Source: Mixophyes australis (Eukaryota; Chordata; Amphibia; Anura; Limnodynastidae). From it: a DNA stretch of 64,000 nucleotides. The first letter of the stretch is position 1. Each line of letters opens with the position of its first letter. Location of the stretch: contig JAVHZZ010000004.1 of assembly GCA_036250195.1 (NCBI GenBank), positions 318,183,706-318,247,705 of the forward strand. Reading direction: 5' to 3'. A program made the translations under genes and the position numbers. The notes beneath the pieces are model-generated. The model searched no databases and was not told the origin of the DNA. It saw only the letters and a list, made by a program, of their open reading frames with translations. Shown here piece after piece: positions 23,311 through 34,199 of the stretch.

Positions 23311-23985
23311 TCAGTGGCGAATATCCACTTTGATACACAGATAAATTAAGTCATCCATTCTAGAGGGCAGATTCTGTGACGCTAAGTCATCCTCTATCCT
23401 GTCATTCAATCCTTGCCAGAAGGTAGCAATAAGAGCCTCATCATTCAAATGAAGCTTAAATGCTAGGGTCCGGAATTGGACTGCATACTGACCAGCAGTG
23501 AGAATTCCTTGACGAAGGTTTAACAAACCACTGGATGCAGATGACACACGACCAGGCACGTCAAACACCTTGCGGAAGCTTTCAATAAAGGTCACAGAAT
23601 TCTGGAGCAACGGATCGTCACATTCCCATAATGGAGATGCCCAGGCAAGGGCTTGGCCTGAAAGAATAGAGATAATATAGGCCACCTTAATTCTGTCTGA
23701 GGAAAAGTTTTCAGGTGTGAGTTTGAATTGTATGGCACACTGATTAAGGAACCCATGGCACTTTTTCGAGTCACCGTCATATTTCTCTGGAGGCGGTATA
23801 CGCAACCCTTGGAAACTAGTGGAGCTGGTCGAGGCAGAAGCAGCAGTAGTAGCCTCTATTCCAGAAGGAACCACAGAGTGTACAGGTAAGGACCCTTGAA
23901 GGGTGTCCAGGCAGGAGACCACACCCTGGATGCACTGTAGAAGTTGGACCTGATTGGGGTCTTGCTGGTCCATACGTTGGGCCAA
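23311..23985 (-). pseudogene. Ty3/gypsy gag, open but truncated
   Basis: A 224-codon minus-strand frame. After an N-terminal coiled-coil-like segment (M-D-Q-Q-D-P-N-Q) and a Ser/Thr/Ala-rich linker comes the gypsy gag matrix-capsid region: P-P-P-E-K-Y-D-G-D-S, F-L-N-Q-C, A-L-A-W-A-S, then F-R-T-L-A, F-W-Q-G-L and a stop after about I-D-I-R-H. This is the gag type from which the vertebrate domesticated RTL/PEG10 genes derive. The zinc-knuckle end is frame-shifted or lost (23,140-23,310). It lies upstream of the pol remnant on the same strand. The length of open frame is unusual beside such a decayed pol, but I see no sign of a host-gene structure. Confidence 0.85.
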
Positions 23986-24019
23986 ATGCAGAGACCATGC
24001 CGTAACTCAAGATGACATT

Positions 24020-25940
24020 TTGAGAGGTTTTGCATGACCTAACTAATTAGTAATTATATATGATGTACTATTGGCTGAAAAAATAAAAATAAAATGTGGA
24101 GGCTATTTAGAGTTGTTTGTAGGTTTGCAAATGTACATCCAGCCGTATTTAGAGTAGTATTATTTGTACGTTTATCACAGCTGTAAATATGGATGTAAGC
24201 AATGTGTAAGTTAGTATTTTTATGGCAAGGAAAGAACTTCCACCTAGTTTGTGTTGGTGAAATTTTGTTTTATAAAAACAGAAAGTGTTGATATAATTCT
24301 AAAACTATAATTCTAAAATTCTAAAACTTGAACCTGCACTCCCTAACTGTACTGCATTTGAAAGGCTCTGATCTGCCTCTCGCAAGGGACCAAAAATATG
24401 TGTGTCCGAAGTGCAAAAAATTTTAGGTGACATACTAATTTACATTATTAAAATGCAATTGTGTTTATCTTTAAAACACCCTTTAAATCACCCCCATGTA
24501 TCCCGAATATAGGTGTTATAAGTTACAAATGATAGAAAGCAGTTAAAGTGCAAGAAAAAGGGTATATAATTTCCAATGAAATTAATAGCACTCCCAATAA
24601 ATTAATTACATGCGAGCAACTTCAGCTCATTAGGGGTTCCTGGACACTCAGTTAATATACAACAAGTGTCACCATCCACCAGTGACGGCAGCAATTCTAG
24701 TAGTGGTTAGATGTGGGTAAAACTCCAGAAATACTGTTTTGAAGCAATTTGGCAGAATTTTGGCAAAACTACTGAATTGCCAGTTTGTGGCAATTTGCAG
24801 GTGATTCTTACTGCCCAGTTTCATGCTACTGTTTGGTAAACCTATGCTAAGCCTAAAACACAGATTGAGTGACACTGATCTAGTGTTTATAATGTTCCTG
24901 CATCACCTCCACAGTAAGCGCTGGTGGCTGACATGAAGGAGAATTAGTTACCAACTTCTGTGAAGTTGCCAAATGCTACTCCTCCATGTATGTGATGAAT
25001 ATGGCGTATGGTGCTTGACTATGTTGTCAAGGCCAAGCACCACACTCCCACTTCGAGGACCAGAGGATGCCATGCCCACCTCCTGTTTGTTAAGGTAAGA
25101 AAAAGCTGGGATGGGGACTCAATGCCTGAGGGGGGTATAATGCCACTCAGGGCACACTCAGAGCTAGGGATTGCCCTGACTTCCTGTTTATCATTTTGCA
25201 ATTTGTCTTGAGCAGCAGGCAGCAGCTACTCGCTGAGAGTTTCAGGATAAGGTTGGTGTCGTAGAGCTTTTTTCCAGCTGAAAAAGTGATAATGTTAAAA
25301 GAGCTCAATCACTTCCATGCTCACACATTGCAGTGAAGGAGGGAACCAGCGTATTTAGAGCTTAAACACTTTCTTCCTTGTGATTAGGGAGGAGCTTTCC
25401 CCCTGCAATTGTCTAAGTCGATTATAATTGACTGCTTGATACAAGTACATTGAATATTGTGACATCACAAATATAGTGGGTGGGTAGCCTGACTAATGAT
25501 TAGTAGAATAACAGAGGGCAGGTAATTGTCCCAATGGCATATAAGCACCCAGTTTGTGGTGAAAAAGGAAGTTTGTGCCTTGCAAGAGTTAAGAATGCAA
25601 GGTTGTTAGTTGCAGTTGTCAGGCAATCAGTAAAAGTTGTATGCGATGGCCTGAGCTGGGGATGTTTTCTAAGCATATACATAGTCTGGTTTCTTCCTCT
25701 TGTCACTGGTCATTTCTCCCTGACAGTTTGTGGTGAACAACCACTATTATTTGCTGTTTGTTTTTGGTTTTTTTGCAAATCAATTGTTTTTTACCTTTTT
25801 AACTTCCTTTGTCAGCCACCCCCTCCCCTATGTTTGATATGTCCCCAGTGAGGCTAGTAAGAACGCACAAGCAAACGCACGCACACAGACACACACAGTT
25901 GCGTACTTGAGGATGCCATGGAGATTGTTACTAGTTATTA
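24020..25940. other. No gene recognised
   Basis: Both strands checked. 24,930-25,060 shares a diverged repeat with 12,540-12,660 (CTCCTCCATGTATGTGATGA-like then TGACTATGTTGTCA-like). A (CA)-rich patch lies at 25,865-25,905. A 105-codon plus-strand frame at 25,534-25,851 is hydrophobic but lacks any known motif. Confidence 0.4.
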
Positions 25941-26119
25941 GGAGGGAGCTTTGATGCTCAAGATGGATGTGATATTTTAACAAGATACTGGTAAATCGCA
26001 CCAGGAATATCCAGTTAACTCTAGGTAATGGATATTAGTCCCTTATATTTATTTAGTTTATGTTTTATGGTAACCAATTATCCTAGAGGTAGTGCTCCCA
26101 CACATAATATCAAGAATTC

Positions 26120-26369
26120 CATTTAACAGAGAGCCAATGTGTCTTAATTGGGGCACTCATTGGATGTGGTGAATATAAATTGCTAGTCTTAACAGTTATA
26201 ACAATCTTTTGTCTGGTTCATACTTCCATTTGCAATTTTTAATATTTCAATGCCTAAACATGATATGATGATTATAATTTTAATGTATACCAATAAACTC
26301 TAAATACATTTTATATTCACCACATCCAATGAGTGCCCCAATTAAGACACATCGGCTCTCTGTTAAATG
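26120..26369. mobile_element. Foldback MITE, ~60-bp arms
   Basis: The left arm (CATTTAACAGAGAGCC...GGTGAATATAAA, 26,120-26,180) and right arm (TTTATATTCACC...GGCTCTCTGTTAAATG, 26,309-26,369) are inverted repeats with one or two mismatches. It lies inside the RT part of the DIRS/Ngaro remnant. No target duplication was resolved. Confidence 0.85.
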
Positions 26370-26606
26370 AGATGTGATATTTTGTTGGTTGGACCAGAAG
26401 GTTAAAATACTTAGGCTTTGGACTCGTTATGAAGGCAGATTATTGTAGATTGCTGCTTGCCATGTTTATTAACATGAAGGGTTTGTTGGTGAGTTTTGAG
26501 ATCTCAAGCCAGGTTACCGTGCACCAGGTTCAGTCCCTCTTGGGTCTTCGTGCTGAATTATTCTGAGGAGTAGGATTTTTGAAGAAAGCTGTCAGAGCTC
26601 TGGATT

Positions 26607-26622
26607 GGGGGGGGGGGGGGGG
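26607..26622 (+). repeat. G16 homopolymer
   Basis: Sixteen G, then C, then GGGG and a later GGGG. It could form a quadruplex and is also a likely site of sequencing error. Confidence 0.9.
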
Positions 26623-27104
26623 CGGGGTTTGGGGTTAAGCACAAAATTACATTTAACTATCTCTGTAATGAAGGTGGATTTGTATATATGGAGTTTCTTT
26701 CATTCAACATTTGATTGGGCTTCACTTGTAGATTCCTCCTTGCATTAATAACAAGAGATGCTCACTGACCCCCGTGTTTAGGTTTTGGACCTGGATTACC
26801 GTCGTGTTTTGGTTTTGCCAAACCGCCATTGCGTGTTTTGGTTTTGTTTGGTTTTGTTTTGCTATTTTGTTCAAAAATCAATGTTTTTGGTCATAAAATA
26901 ACCAAATTTAGTGCTCCTCCTGTTTCTTGGATAAGTAATTGTAAAGCTAATAAATTATCAAAAAAACAGTTTAATTCCTGGTAGGCCTTCATTAATTCTA
27001 CACACAAACCAGATTGTCTTCCTCTCCATCTATTCATATTGGCAATGCAGCCATCGTCTTTGGATGTAAATTACACCCTACACTTATAGTTAAATATGTA
27101 AAGA

Positions 27105-27530
27105 AATGGACAAAGGTAGTTTGGTTTCTGTCTCTATAGGCCCCCCTCCACTTGTATAAAGTACCAAAAAATTCAGCCATTATAGACTGTACAATATTAA
27201 TAGAAATGGACAAAGGCAGTTTGCTTTCTGTCTCTATAGGCCCCCCTCCACTTGTCGAAAATACCCAAAAATTCAGCCGTTATAGACTGTACAATATTAA
27301 TTGAAATGGAGAAAGCCAGTTTGGTTTCTGTCTCTCTAGGCCCCCCTCCACTTGTCGAAAATACCAAAAAATTCAGCCGTTATAGACTGTACAATATTAA
27401 TTGAAATGGAGAAAATTTGTTTGGTTTCTGTCTCTTTAGGCCCCTCTCCACTTGTAGAAAATACAAAAAAATTCAGCCGTTATAGACTGTACAATATTAA
27501 GAGAAATGGACAAAGCCAGTTTGGAGTCAC
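27105..27530. repeat. hAT 3' subterminal array, ~101-bp unit x4
   Basis: GGCCCCCCTCCACTTGT recurs at about 27,139, 27,240, 27,341 and 27,440, each with TTCAGCCGTTATAGACTGTA downstream. Units are about 90% identical by eye. Confidence 0.9.
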
Positions 27531-27650
27531 TCTGTGTATGACACCCTACCCTTAAGGATAAATTGCCCTAACAGCAGCCTTTCAAGATGGTACGTGAAAT
27601 GGAAATGCCCCTAGTCCCTTTCCTCTTTGGGGGTAGATTGCACCCTACAC

Positions 27651-28112
27651 TTAAATAGAAAGTTTTAAAAAGATGTTATCGTCATCATCTTCAGCTTCAT
27701 CCTCACCCTCATCAGTGTGTACGTCATCATCACAGACTATCAATTCATCGCTGCTTGAATCCGCCATTAGAGAACAGTCAGTGCTTGGATGTCTTGGATG
27801 GTGAAGGCCTTCCTCATGGAAGATATAGTTCATTTTTATAAACATCATTTTCTCAACATTTTTGGTAAGTAACCTTCTACGGCGATCACTGACTACCTTC
27901 CCTGCTGTGCTGAACACTCGTTCAGAGTACACACTGAAGGGTGGGCAGCTTAAGTATTGCAAAGCAAGTTTGTACATGGGTTTCCAAATTGCCTGGTTTT
28001 CTTTCCAGTAAGGAAAAGTACTGTCTGACATTTTCATATCAATTACCTCTTGAAAATAATCCTCCACCATCCTTTGAATGTTAATACTCATATTGGATGG
28101 AGTTATGGGCAA
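27651..28112 (-). pseudogene. hAT transposase C-terminus (dimerisation domain)
   Basis: A minus-strand frame of 153 codons. It contains W-K-x-N-Q, L-A-L-Q-Y-L-S-C-P-P-F-S-V-Y-S-E-R-V-F-S-T-A-G and a run of arginines followed by L-L-T-K-N-V-E, the hAT C-terminal dimerisation signature that forms the multimer interface and completes the active site. The tail is acidic (S/D/E-rich). About 95 bp with stops separate it from the core, so at least one frameshift lies between. Nearest relatives by pattern are ZBED-type vertebrate hAT transposases. Confidence 0.9.
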
Positions 28113-28207
28113 GGTGACACATTTTTTTGAAAAACCCTTTAAACCAGCCCAGATGTTAAAATGTTCTGGTCTGCCCTTTGCGTCTTCCCTGCTTCTTTTT
28201 TTAAAAT

Positions 28208-29272
28208 TTAATTTGTCGTAAAGCCAAGGCCCAGTTCAGCGGACAACTTGCTGAGCAATAGCTCCTTGCAAAAGTTCACATCTCGTTCATTTTGAAGCAA
28301 AGACTCAATGTAGGTCTTAAACCTTGGGTCAAGCACAGTGGCCAAAACGTACTGATCCAAGTTCAAGATCTTAATTCGCTTCACATTGATCCTCGAGTTA
28401 TTAAGTACTTGATTGACAAGGCCAACATACTTTGCAGAATTGCTTGCTTTCATCTCCTCCTTCAGTTTCTCAAGCTGCTTTTCCAATAGTCTAATTAAAG
28501 GGGTGACTTGGCTCAAACTAGCAGAGTCTGCACTCACTTCACATGTCAAAACTTCAAATGGTTTCAGCACCTTGCACAGCACTGAAAGGGTTCCCCACTG
28601 TGCAAGAGTGAAATACATGCCCCCTGCTTTCCCAATGTCATGGCTTGTGCAATACGCTTGGATGGCTTTGCATTGTTCTTCCATCCTCTGAAGTATGTAA
28701 AGCGTGGAATTCCACCTAGTTACCACCTCTTGCTTAAGTTGGTGGCAGGGCAAGTTAAACTGCTCTTGGAGCTGCTGCAATCTCCTGCATGCTGTGGCCG
28801 AATGCCTGAAATGGCCTGAAATCTTACGGGCCACCGAAAGCATCTCCTGCACCTCACGGTTATTTCGTAGGAAGCTCTGCACCACCAAGTTGATGGTGTG
28901 AGCAAAACAGGGAATGTGCTGGAAATCACCCAGCTGTAATGCTCGCACTATATTGTTGGCGTTATCAGAAATGACATATCCTGGGGAGAGTCCAAGTGGT
29001 ATAAGCCATGTATCAATCACATCTCTCAGTTTGCGTAACAAATTGTCAGCTGTATGCCTGTTAGTGAAGCCGGTGGCCTGCCTGTGACAAATGTTACGTA
29101 GTGGTGTACATGCTGCTGCTGTTCCTGCTGGTGAAGGTGAATGACCAACCCAGTGGGCTGTCACAGTCATATAGTCTTTGGTTTGACCACTTCTACTTGT
29201 CCACATATCTGTGGTTAAGTGGACAGTGGGCAGAATGGCATTTTTCAGCGCAATCTCTACATTTGTACACAC
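28208..29272 (-). pseudogene. hAT transposase catalytic core
   Basis: A long open minus-strand frame (354 codons) holding the RNase H-like core. The first catalytic Asp is in H-L-T-T-D-M-W-T-S (near residue 22). The second is in V-I-S-D-N-A-N-N-I-V (near residue 103). C-F-A-H-T-I-N-L-V-V follows, then V-T-R-W-N-S-T and a Lys/Glu-rich helical insertion. V-L-D-P-R-F-K near residue 316 precedes the C-terminus. The pattern matches ZBED-like hAT transposases. Known role: DNA cutting and joining at TIRs in the nucleus. The frame is intact over the core but upstream and downstream parts are broken. Confidence 0.92.
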
Positions 29273-29637
29273 TTTTTGGTATAGTTGTGTAATAGCTTTA
29301 TGGGAAAAATGGTGTCACGATGGAATTCTGTAATGCGGACACTAAACCTCAATTAACTGTGAAAAACCAGCTGCGCTTATTGTGGATATTGGACGCAGAT
29401 CTAACACTAACATGGCAGCCATGGCGTCTGTGATTCGCTTGGCGACTGGGTGACTGCTGTCATATTTGCTTCCCCTAGAAAATGATTGTTTCACAGTTAA
29501 TTGTTGAAATGTAGGACTGCTCTTTTTCTTGCCCTTCCTCTGGGCTGACGATTCACCCCCAGCAGCAGCAACAGCAGCAGCAGTGGGACTAACGCTTTCT
29601 TCAGAGGAATCAATAATAGTGCAGGAGTCATCCAGCC

Positions 29638-30235
29638 TGTAACGTACTTACCCCGCCGCTCCGGAAGCCGCACTTCCGCATCCAAGACCACGTGACCGCA
29701 CCCGGAGCTGGTCACATGACCTCAACCTAGAGGTGGAGATTTTGAATCCCTGTCAGGATAAAAACCTCACTCTGACACTAGCTGAGTGTCAGAGCAACAC
29801 TTACCTGTTCCTGGCTCCTGTGCTTCGTGGATTGCTGTGTCTTCCAGTCTCTTGTGTCTTCCTGTGTGCTGACCTCTGCCTGTTTGACTACTCTGGCTCT
29901 CCTATCCCTGTGTTCCGACCCGGCTTGCTGACCATTCCTCTGTTCTTGTGACCCGTGTACCGAACCTGGCTTGTTGACTCCGAGTTGCCTCCTGATTCTG
30001 CCTGACTCCATTCCTGTGTACCAAACCGGCTTGTCTGACTCCGCAACCTCTGCTCCACTCTGCTGTACTACATCTTGGGGCGATCCTGAGGACCACGACC
30101 TGCGACTCCTGGCAGCGAAGCCCACCCCGCCTTGCGGTGGTTCTTGGTGAACACCGGGGAGATCGTTAGACTCCGCACCTCAGGTAAGCCAGCGCTAATC
30201 AAGATTAGTAGTAGAAGTATCCAGAATCTGTTACA
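29638..30235 (+). mobile_element. Solo LTR inside hAT, perfect 5-bp TSD
   Basis: The 598-bp unit (TGTAAC...TTACA) is flanked by CAGCC (29,633-29,637 and 30,236-30,240). It shares the promoter-like block (GGATAAAAACCTCACTCTGACAC), the pyrimidine-rich middle and the CCTTGCGGTGG...CTTGGTGAACACCGGGGAG...GTTAGACTCCGC end with the LTRs at 2.2 and 55.3 kb. It breaks the hAT coding region between the BED part and the core, so it is younger than the hAT. Confidence 0.92.
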
Positions 30236-30240
30236 CAGCC

Positions 30241-30781
30241 TTAATAAGTGGGATGCAGGGCTAACTCCGAGCGCTACTGAGGATATTGATGAGGATGGTG
30301 TGGTGGGTGTATTTTGTAGCCGTCGGGATGTAGGTGACCAAAGGGTCCTAGCTGATGATGGAGTGCTTGTAATTTTTTTGGAAGAACTTTCAGCTTTTCC
30401 CAACACTTTGTCATGAACTCTCGTCAAATGGCGTAACATAGACGAGGTTCCAACATGGTTAAGGTCCCTCCCTCGACTGACTGTGGCTTGACATACACTA
30501 AAAATGGCTATACAATTGTTGTCTGGATTGGGGTAGAAATAATTCCACACATAAGAAGTGGATTTTTTTGTTTTAAGGCAAGGCATGAAAAAGGCCTTTT
30601 TCTTGTCACGTGCCAGAACTGCTGCCACTGGTGCAGGACTTACACAAACAACCTCATCCTCATCAACATCCTCATTAGCGCCCTCGTCGCCTACACAAAT
30701 CTCCCCCTCATCCTCCTCTAATTCTAAAGTGGCATCCTCAATTTGTGTATTACCGGCTACACTCGGGCTGTTCAGGCACAC
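30241..30781 (-). pseudogene. hAT BED zinc finger and acidic N-terminal part
   Basis: On the minus strand an acidic segment (E-D-E-G-E, D-V-D-E-D-E) leads to a BED-type finger, W-N-Y-F-Y...S-V-C-Q-A-T-V-S-R-G...S-M-L-R-H-L-x-R-V-H. The usual first cysteine of the C-x2-C pair reads as Phe, so the finger has probably lost metal binding. A Ser/Thr/Pro-rich linker follows. BED fingers bind the element's own ends in relatives. After 30,241 the reading frame runs into the solo LTR. Confidence 0.85.
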
Positions 30782-30841
30782 ATCAGCAGAACTGCTGAAA
30801 GGGCCCTTCTTTATGGGTACACTAACAGAATGCTCACGATT

Positions 30842-30945
30842 TTACATACCACTGTTGGCAGGACTCTCCACAGGGATTGTTGTCATATCTGATTCTGAGC
30901 ATACATTATCCTCTAATGCCTCACTGTTTTCTTGCAGCTGTGGAA
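30842..30945 (-). pseudogene. hAT N-terminal exon remnant
   Basis: About 33 codons (Q-E-N-S-E-A-L, S-E-S-D-M-T-T-I-P) match the end of the N-terminal frame at 14,286-14,843. The upstream two-thirds are missing; the tandem array begins instead. Confidence 0.75.
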
Positions 30946-31400
30946 TATGGGACACCCCAACAGCACTTGGAGTGCAAAATATTTTTTTACCTACTGCTGA
31001 CAAATATGACTTTTGGCAGCCAGAAAATGACTGTAAAACACTGGGCAATATGGGACACCCCAAAAGCACTTGTAGTGCTAAATATTGTTTTAGATACTGC
31101 TGACAAATATGACTTTTGACAGCCAGAAAAATTACAGTAAAACACTGGGAAATATGGGACACCCCAAAAGCACTTGTAGTGCTAAATATATTTTTTTTAT
31201 ACTGCTGACAAATATGACTTTTGCTAGCCAGAAAAATTACAGTAAAACTCTAGGGAATATGGGACACCCCAAAAGCACTAGTAGTGCAAAATATTTTTTT
31301 ACCTACTGCTGACAAATATGACTTTTGACAGTCAGAAAAATTACAGTAAAACACTGGGGAATATGGGACACCCCAAAAGGTCTTGGAGTGCCAGAAATGA
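30945..31400. repeat. hAT 5' subterminal array, ~104-bp unit x5
   Basis: TGGGACACCCCAAAAGCACT recurs at about 30,951, 31,054, 31,158, 31,263 and 31,367. It is related to the 98-bp array at 14,870-15,360. Confidence 0.9.
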
Positions 31401-31744
31401 AAAAAAAACCCTCCTCTATCCTCCTCTTACTGCTGTAACAATTGGTATTAATATTAGATTTGTCTGAAATAGAAACAATAATGTGTTCAATTATTGCTCT
31501 GTCCCTGTGCTGTGACCTTACCCTGCTCTCTCCCTCGGTCAAATGGCGATGGATTGCTGTGGAGGCTGGTATTTCTGCTTTTCAAATTTCGCAAGAACCG
31601 AGCTCAGAAATACAAATACGTCACGATGACGTTTTGCCTCGATTTAGATTCCGAATGGGCGGGAGCAGGCTCGGTACTAGGATAGGCTAAATTCGGATGA
31701 ATTTGGATCTCGGGGAACCGAGCCCATCCATCTCTATTAATAAC

Positions 31745-33022
31745 CATGACCTCCAACTATTTTCGGATTACCCTGAGTCCAGTTGTTTTGGGGCTTCCGT
31801 GTGTGGGACCTTCATTATTTTGGTCAGAGTGAGGGGGTACTCACATGGAGCTTGTTTTTTGTTAGAACTATTTGTCACAAAGGTAGCCAATAAATTTTGG
31901 GGCGATAGCTTGATAGAGTAGAGCATGTTTGTTTTGTTGGTTTGATAATCTGGTGGGTTTTCATCCCCTCCAACTATTCTGTTGATTAAATGCCTCGTCT
32001 TAAAACGACTGTATCTTAATATTGATTTTAGAGCTTGACATGTCCCTGAAGTGAGTAACAATATAGCTGATGCCTTATCACGCATTGACTGGGATAGAAT
32101 TATGGAAATTGCACCAGCAGCAAACAAAGTAGGTTTGTCGTGACCTTCTATGTTTGGCAGATTATTAAGCTGACAAAGAAGGTCTGGCCAGGAGAGTGTT
32201 GGCCACCACTACCTTGAACAGATATAGTGAGGTCTGGAAAGAATGGAAATTGTTCAGTTATTTGTGTTGCTACCAAGGTATGACACAGGAACAGTGCTTT
32301 ATCTGGGATGGTTTTTCTTCAGGGAGGGCCAAAACCTCTATGGTTACAGCATTGGCAGGTACTTCTTTCTTTCTACAATTGCAAGGCGGTACTGATGTCA
32401 CCAAGAATTTTCTGGTCCGCAAGGCCTTTAGAGTCTTGACCAGAATTAAGCCAGTGTAGGAGGATAGGAGGCAGCCAGTTGATGGGGATCTTTTAGTGAA
32501 ACTACTGAAAATGGTGGCGCAGGTTGCATCTGACACATTTGAGTTTTGATTATTTAGCTTAACTTTTTCAATGGCATTTTTTGTGGGCATTCAGAATTAA
32601 CAAATTGTTGGATTCATCTAAGTTTTCACACTGTATGGGTTTGCTGACCAAGAATGTAGTTTCTAATGGGAATAGTTTGGTTTGTACAATCCACAGATCA
32701 AAAAAACTAGCAGCTCAGTAGAGATCGTTGGATTACGTTGGTGAGGGGAGACAACAAAGTTGTTTGCCAAATACACATAGCTTGCATTTACATGGCAATG
32801 GAGTTAAAGGTTGACGAGAACTGGTTGAGATGTTCAAATGGGGCTCCAATGACTGCATACCAGTTGCAGACGATTTTACATAGATCCTTATATAGGCTGG
32901 ATCGTAGTTGGGAAGATTACGCCACTCATTCTTTTAGAATAGGTACTGCCACAGTTGCAGCTGAGGAGCTGGGTAGATGGAAGTCTGGTTGCTACAAGAA
33001 ATATATAAGGCTGCATAATTAG
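31745..33022 (+). pseudogene. DIRS/Ngaro element: RNase H and tyrosine recombinase
   Basis: Plus strand, right after the hAT target duplication. RNase H opens with D-L-Q-L-F-S-D (31,748) and ends near 32,090 with a frame-broken A-D-A-L-S-R-I-D-W-D. The recombinase N-terminal domain is at 32,196-32,459 (L-A-G-T-S-F-F, D-V-T-K-N-F-L-V-R). Its catalytic part is at 32,640-33,022: an H-S-F-R segment (the H-x2-R motif, near 32,928) and G-R-W-K-S-G-C-Y-K-K-Y-I with the nucleophile Tyr. Between these, about ten residues usual in the family are missing. Such elements integrate through a circular DNA intermediate by tyrosine recombinase rather than integrase. Stops make it inactive. Confidence 0.85.
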
Positions 33023-33599
33023 CAATGATACCTATCCCCTGTCCTCTGCTTGGTTGACTCTCGTTTTGTGGGAGCATGGAGGGATTTGCCTAATTTTTCC
33101 TCAGAATGAAGGGCCTAATTTGTTTGTGGCAATTTGAGGTTTTTTATGGTTTTGCCTCCATATGGGTTACCCCATTATTCCTTACAACCTGCTAGGCCTT
33201 CTATGTTTAACTCTATTGCAAGGTAAGGCCTCCAGGAAGTCCTTTTATAGTAGATGTTGTTCTCTGATTGGAGACTGCGGTCAGCTGGACTAAAGCAGTA
33301 CTCTGAGTTGCTGGGATCTATCAGGTGACTTAGTCCAAGATGGCAGCTCACATGGTTTTGTAGGGAAACCTGGAATGGAGGCTGCTATCACCTGATTGGC
33401 TGAGAGAAATCATGTGACCGAATCCAAGATGGTCACACCCATACACTGATTCTGGAAATATCTCTGGAATGGAGACAGACTGGGCAGCATTTTACAGAGA
33501 GGTCTGAAACCAACAAAGCCTCAGACCCGCAGGGACAACTTGGAAAGCCAGAGAAGAGGTAAGTGACAGGACCTAAGGGCCTGGTGTGTGACATCCTGT

Positions 33600-34090
33600 T
33601 CCTGAATGAAGCCAAGTTTGGAATTCCTAAGGTGCTAGTTATACATTTGGGTGGAAATGATCTGAGATAACTAAGAGATTAGAGATTATAGAGAGAATTA
33701 AGTCTGATCTTGTCACGATCATATCTTGCTGGCTCGGTGTACACTTAATCTGGTCACATATTATTCCCAGAAAGTTACGGAGAAGCGCTAATAGTACATT
33801 TCTCATCGGTAAGGCCCTTTCTCATATTAACTTGGCCATGGTAGGTTTTCATTGGGGAATGCATTGTCGGAAGTAGCTCACCCCAGGATTAAATTTAAGT
33901 GTGAACAATTTTATAGACCAGATGGGGTGCACCTTATGGAGGAAGGTTGGTTTGTTTTGTGGTGCAGCTATTTAGGGGTCTTGTTGAGCTTTGAGGGGTT
34001 ACAGTGGTGGCGGGCTTTGGTTCCTGAGTTCGGAACCTACCTATTGCGGAAAAGCATCCAAATCAGCAGCCATGAATTACACATTCAAGT
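33600..34090 (+). pseudogene. SGNH hydrolase-like ORF of the Ngaro element
   Basis: Downstream of the recombinase, a plus-strand reading gives P-K-V-L-V-I-H-L-G-G-N-D-L (33,628-33,666, the G-x-N-D block) and later F-Y-R-P-D-G-V-H-L (33,910-33,940, the D-x2-H block with the catalytic Asp and His). These are the SGNH/GDSL esterase blocks seen in some Ngaro-type elements. Frames are broken between the blocks. The serine block upstream is not clear. Its role in transposition is unknown. Confidence 0.7.
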
Positions 34091-34199
34091 GGTGGTGGAG
34101 CACTCTTCCTTTAAAGGGAGGTTCATAGTTAGTAACACTTCCCCCTTGGGATTTATGGTGCACTGCCTTTTTGGGTGGGTCCCAGCTACTTAACCAAAT

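Larger units (their letters stand above)
25950..26744 (+). pseudogene. DIRS/Ngaro element, RT part (left of hAT)
   Basis: Plus-strand translation gives weak but ordered RT matches: A-L-M-L-K-M-D-V near 25,952 (motif A context), then, past a foldback MITE, a G-P-E-rich segment near 26,390, V-T-V-H-Q-V-Q-S-L-L-G-L (about 26,514-26,550) and L-Y-I-W-S-F-F-H near 26,670. These are the RT/RNase H connection typical of tyrosine-recombinase retrotransposons. The reading resumes on the other side of the hAT element at 31,745 with the RNase H start, which supports one element split by the insertion. The first 400 bp are the least certain. Confidence 0.55.
26753..31736 (-). mobile_element. 5-kb hAT element with 8-bp TSD
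   Basis: Ends AAGAGATG (left) and CATCTCTA (right, inverted TAGAGATG) lie between perfect duplications TTAATAAC (26,745-26,752 and 31,737-31,744). On the minus strand the order is: terminus with palindromic GGCTCGG block, 104-bp tandem array, N-terminal and BED region, transposase core, C-terminal dimerisation domain, 101-bp tandem array, and a GGTTTTG-rich terminus. A solo LTR interrupts it. The coding frames carry stops and shifts, so it is dead, but its ends match the shorter hAT derivatives in the window and it represents their autonomous parent type. Confidence 0.92.
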
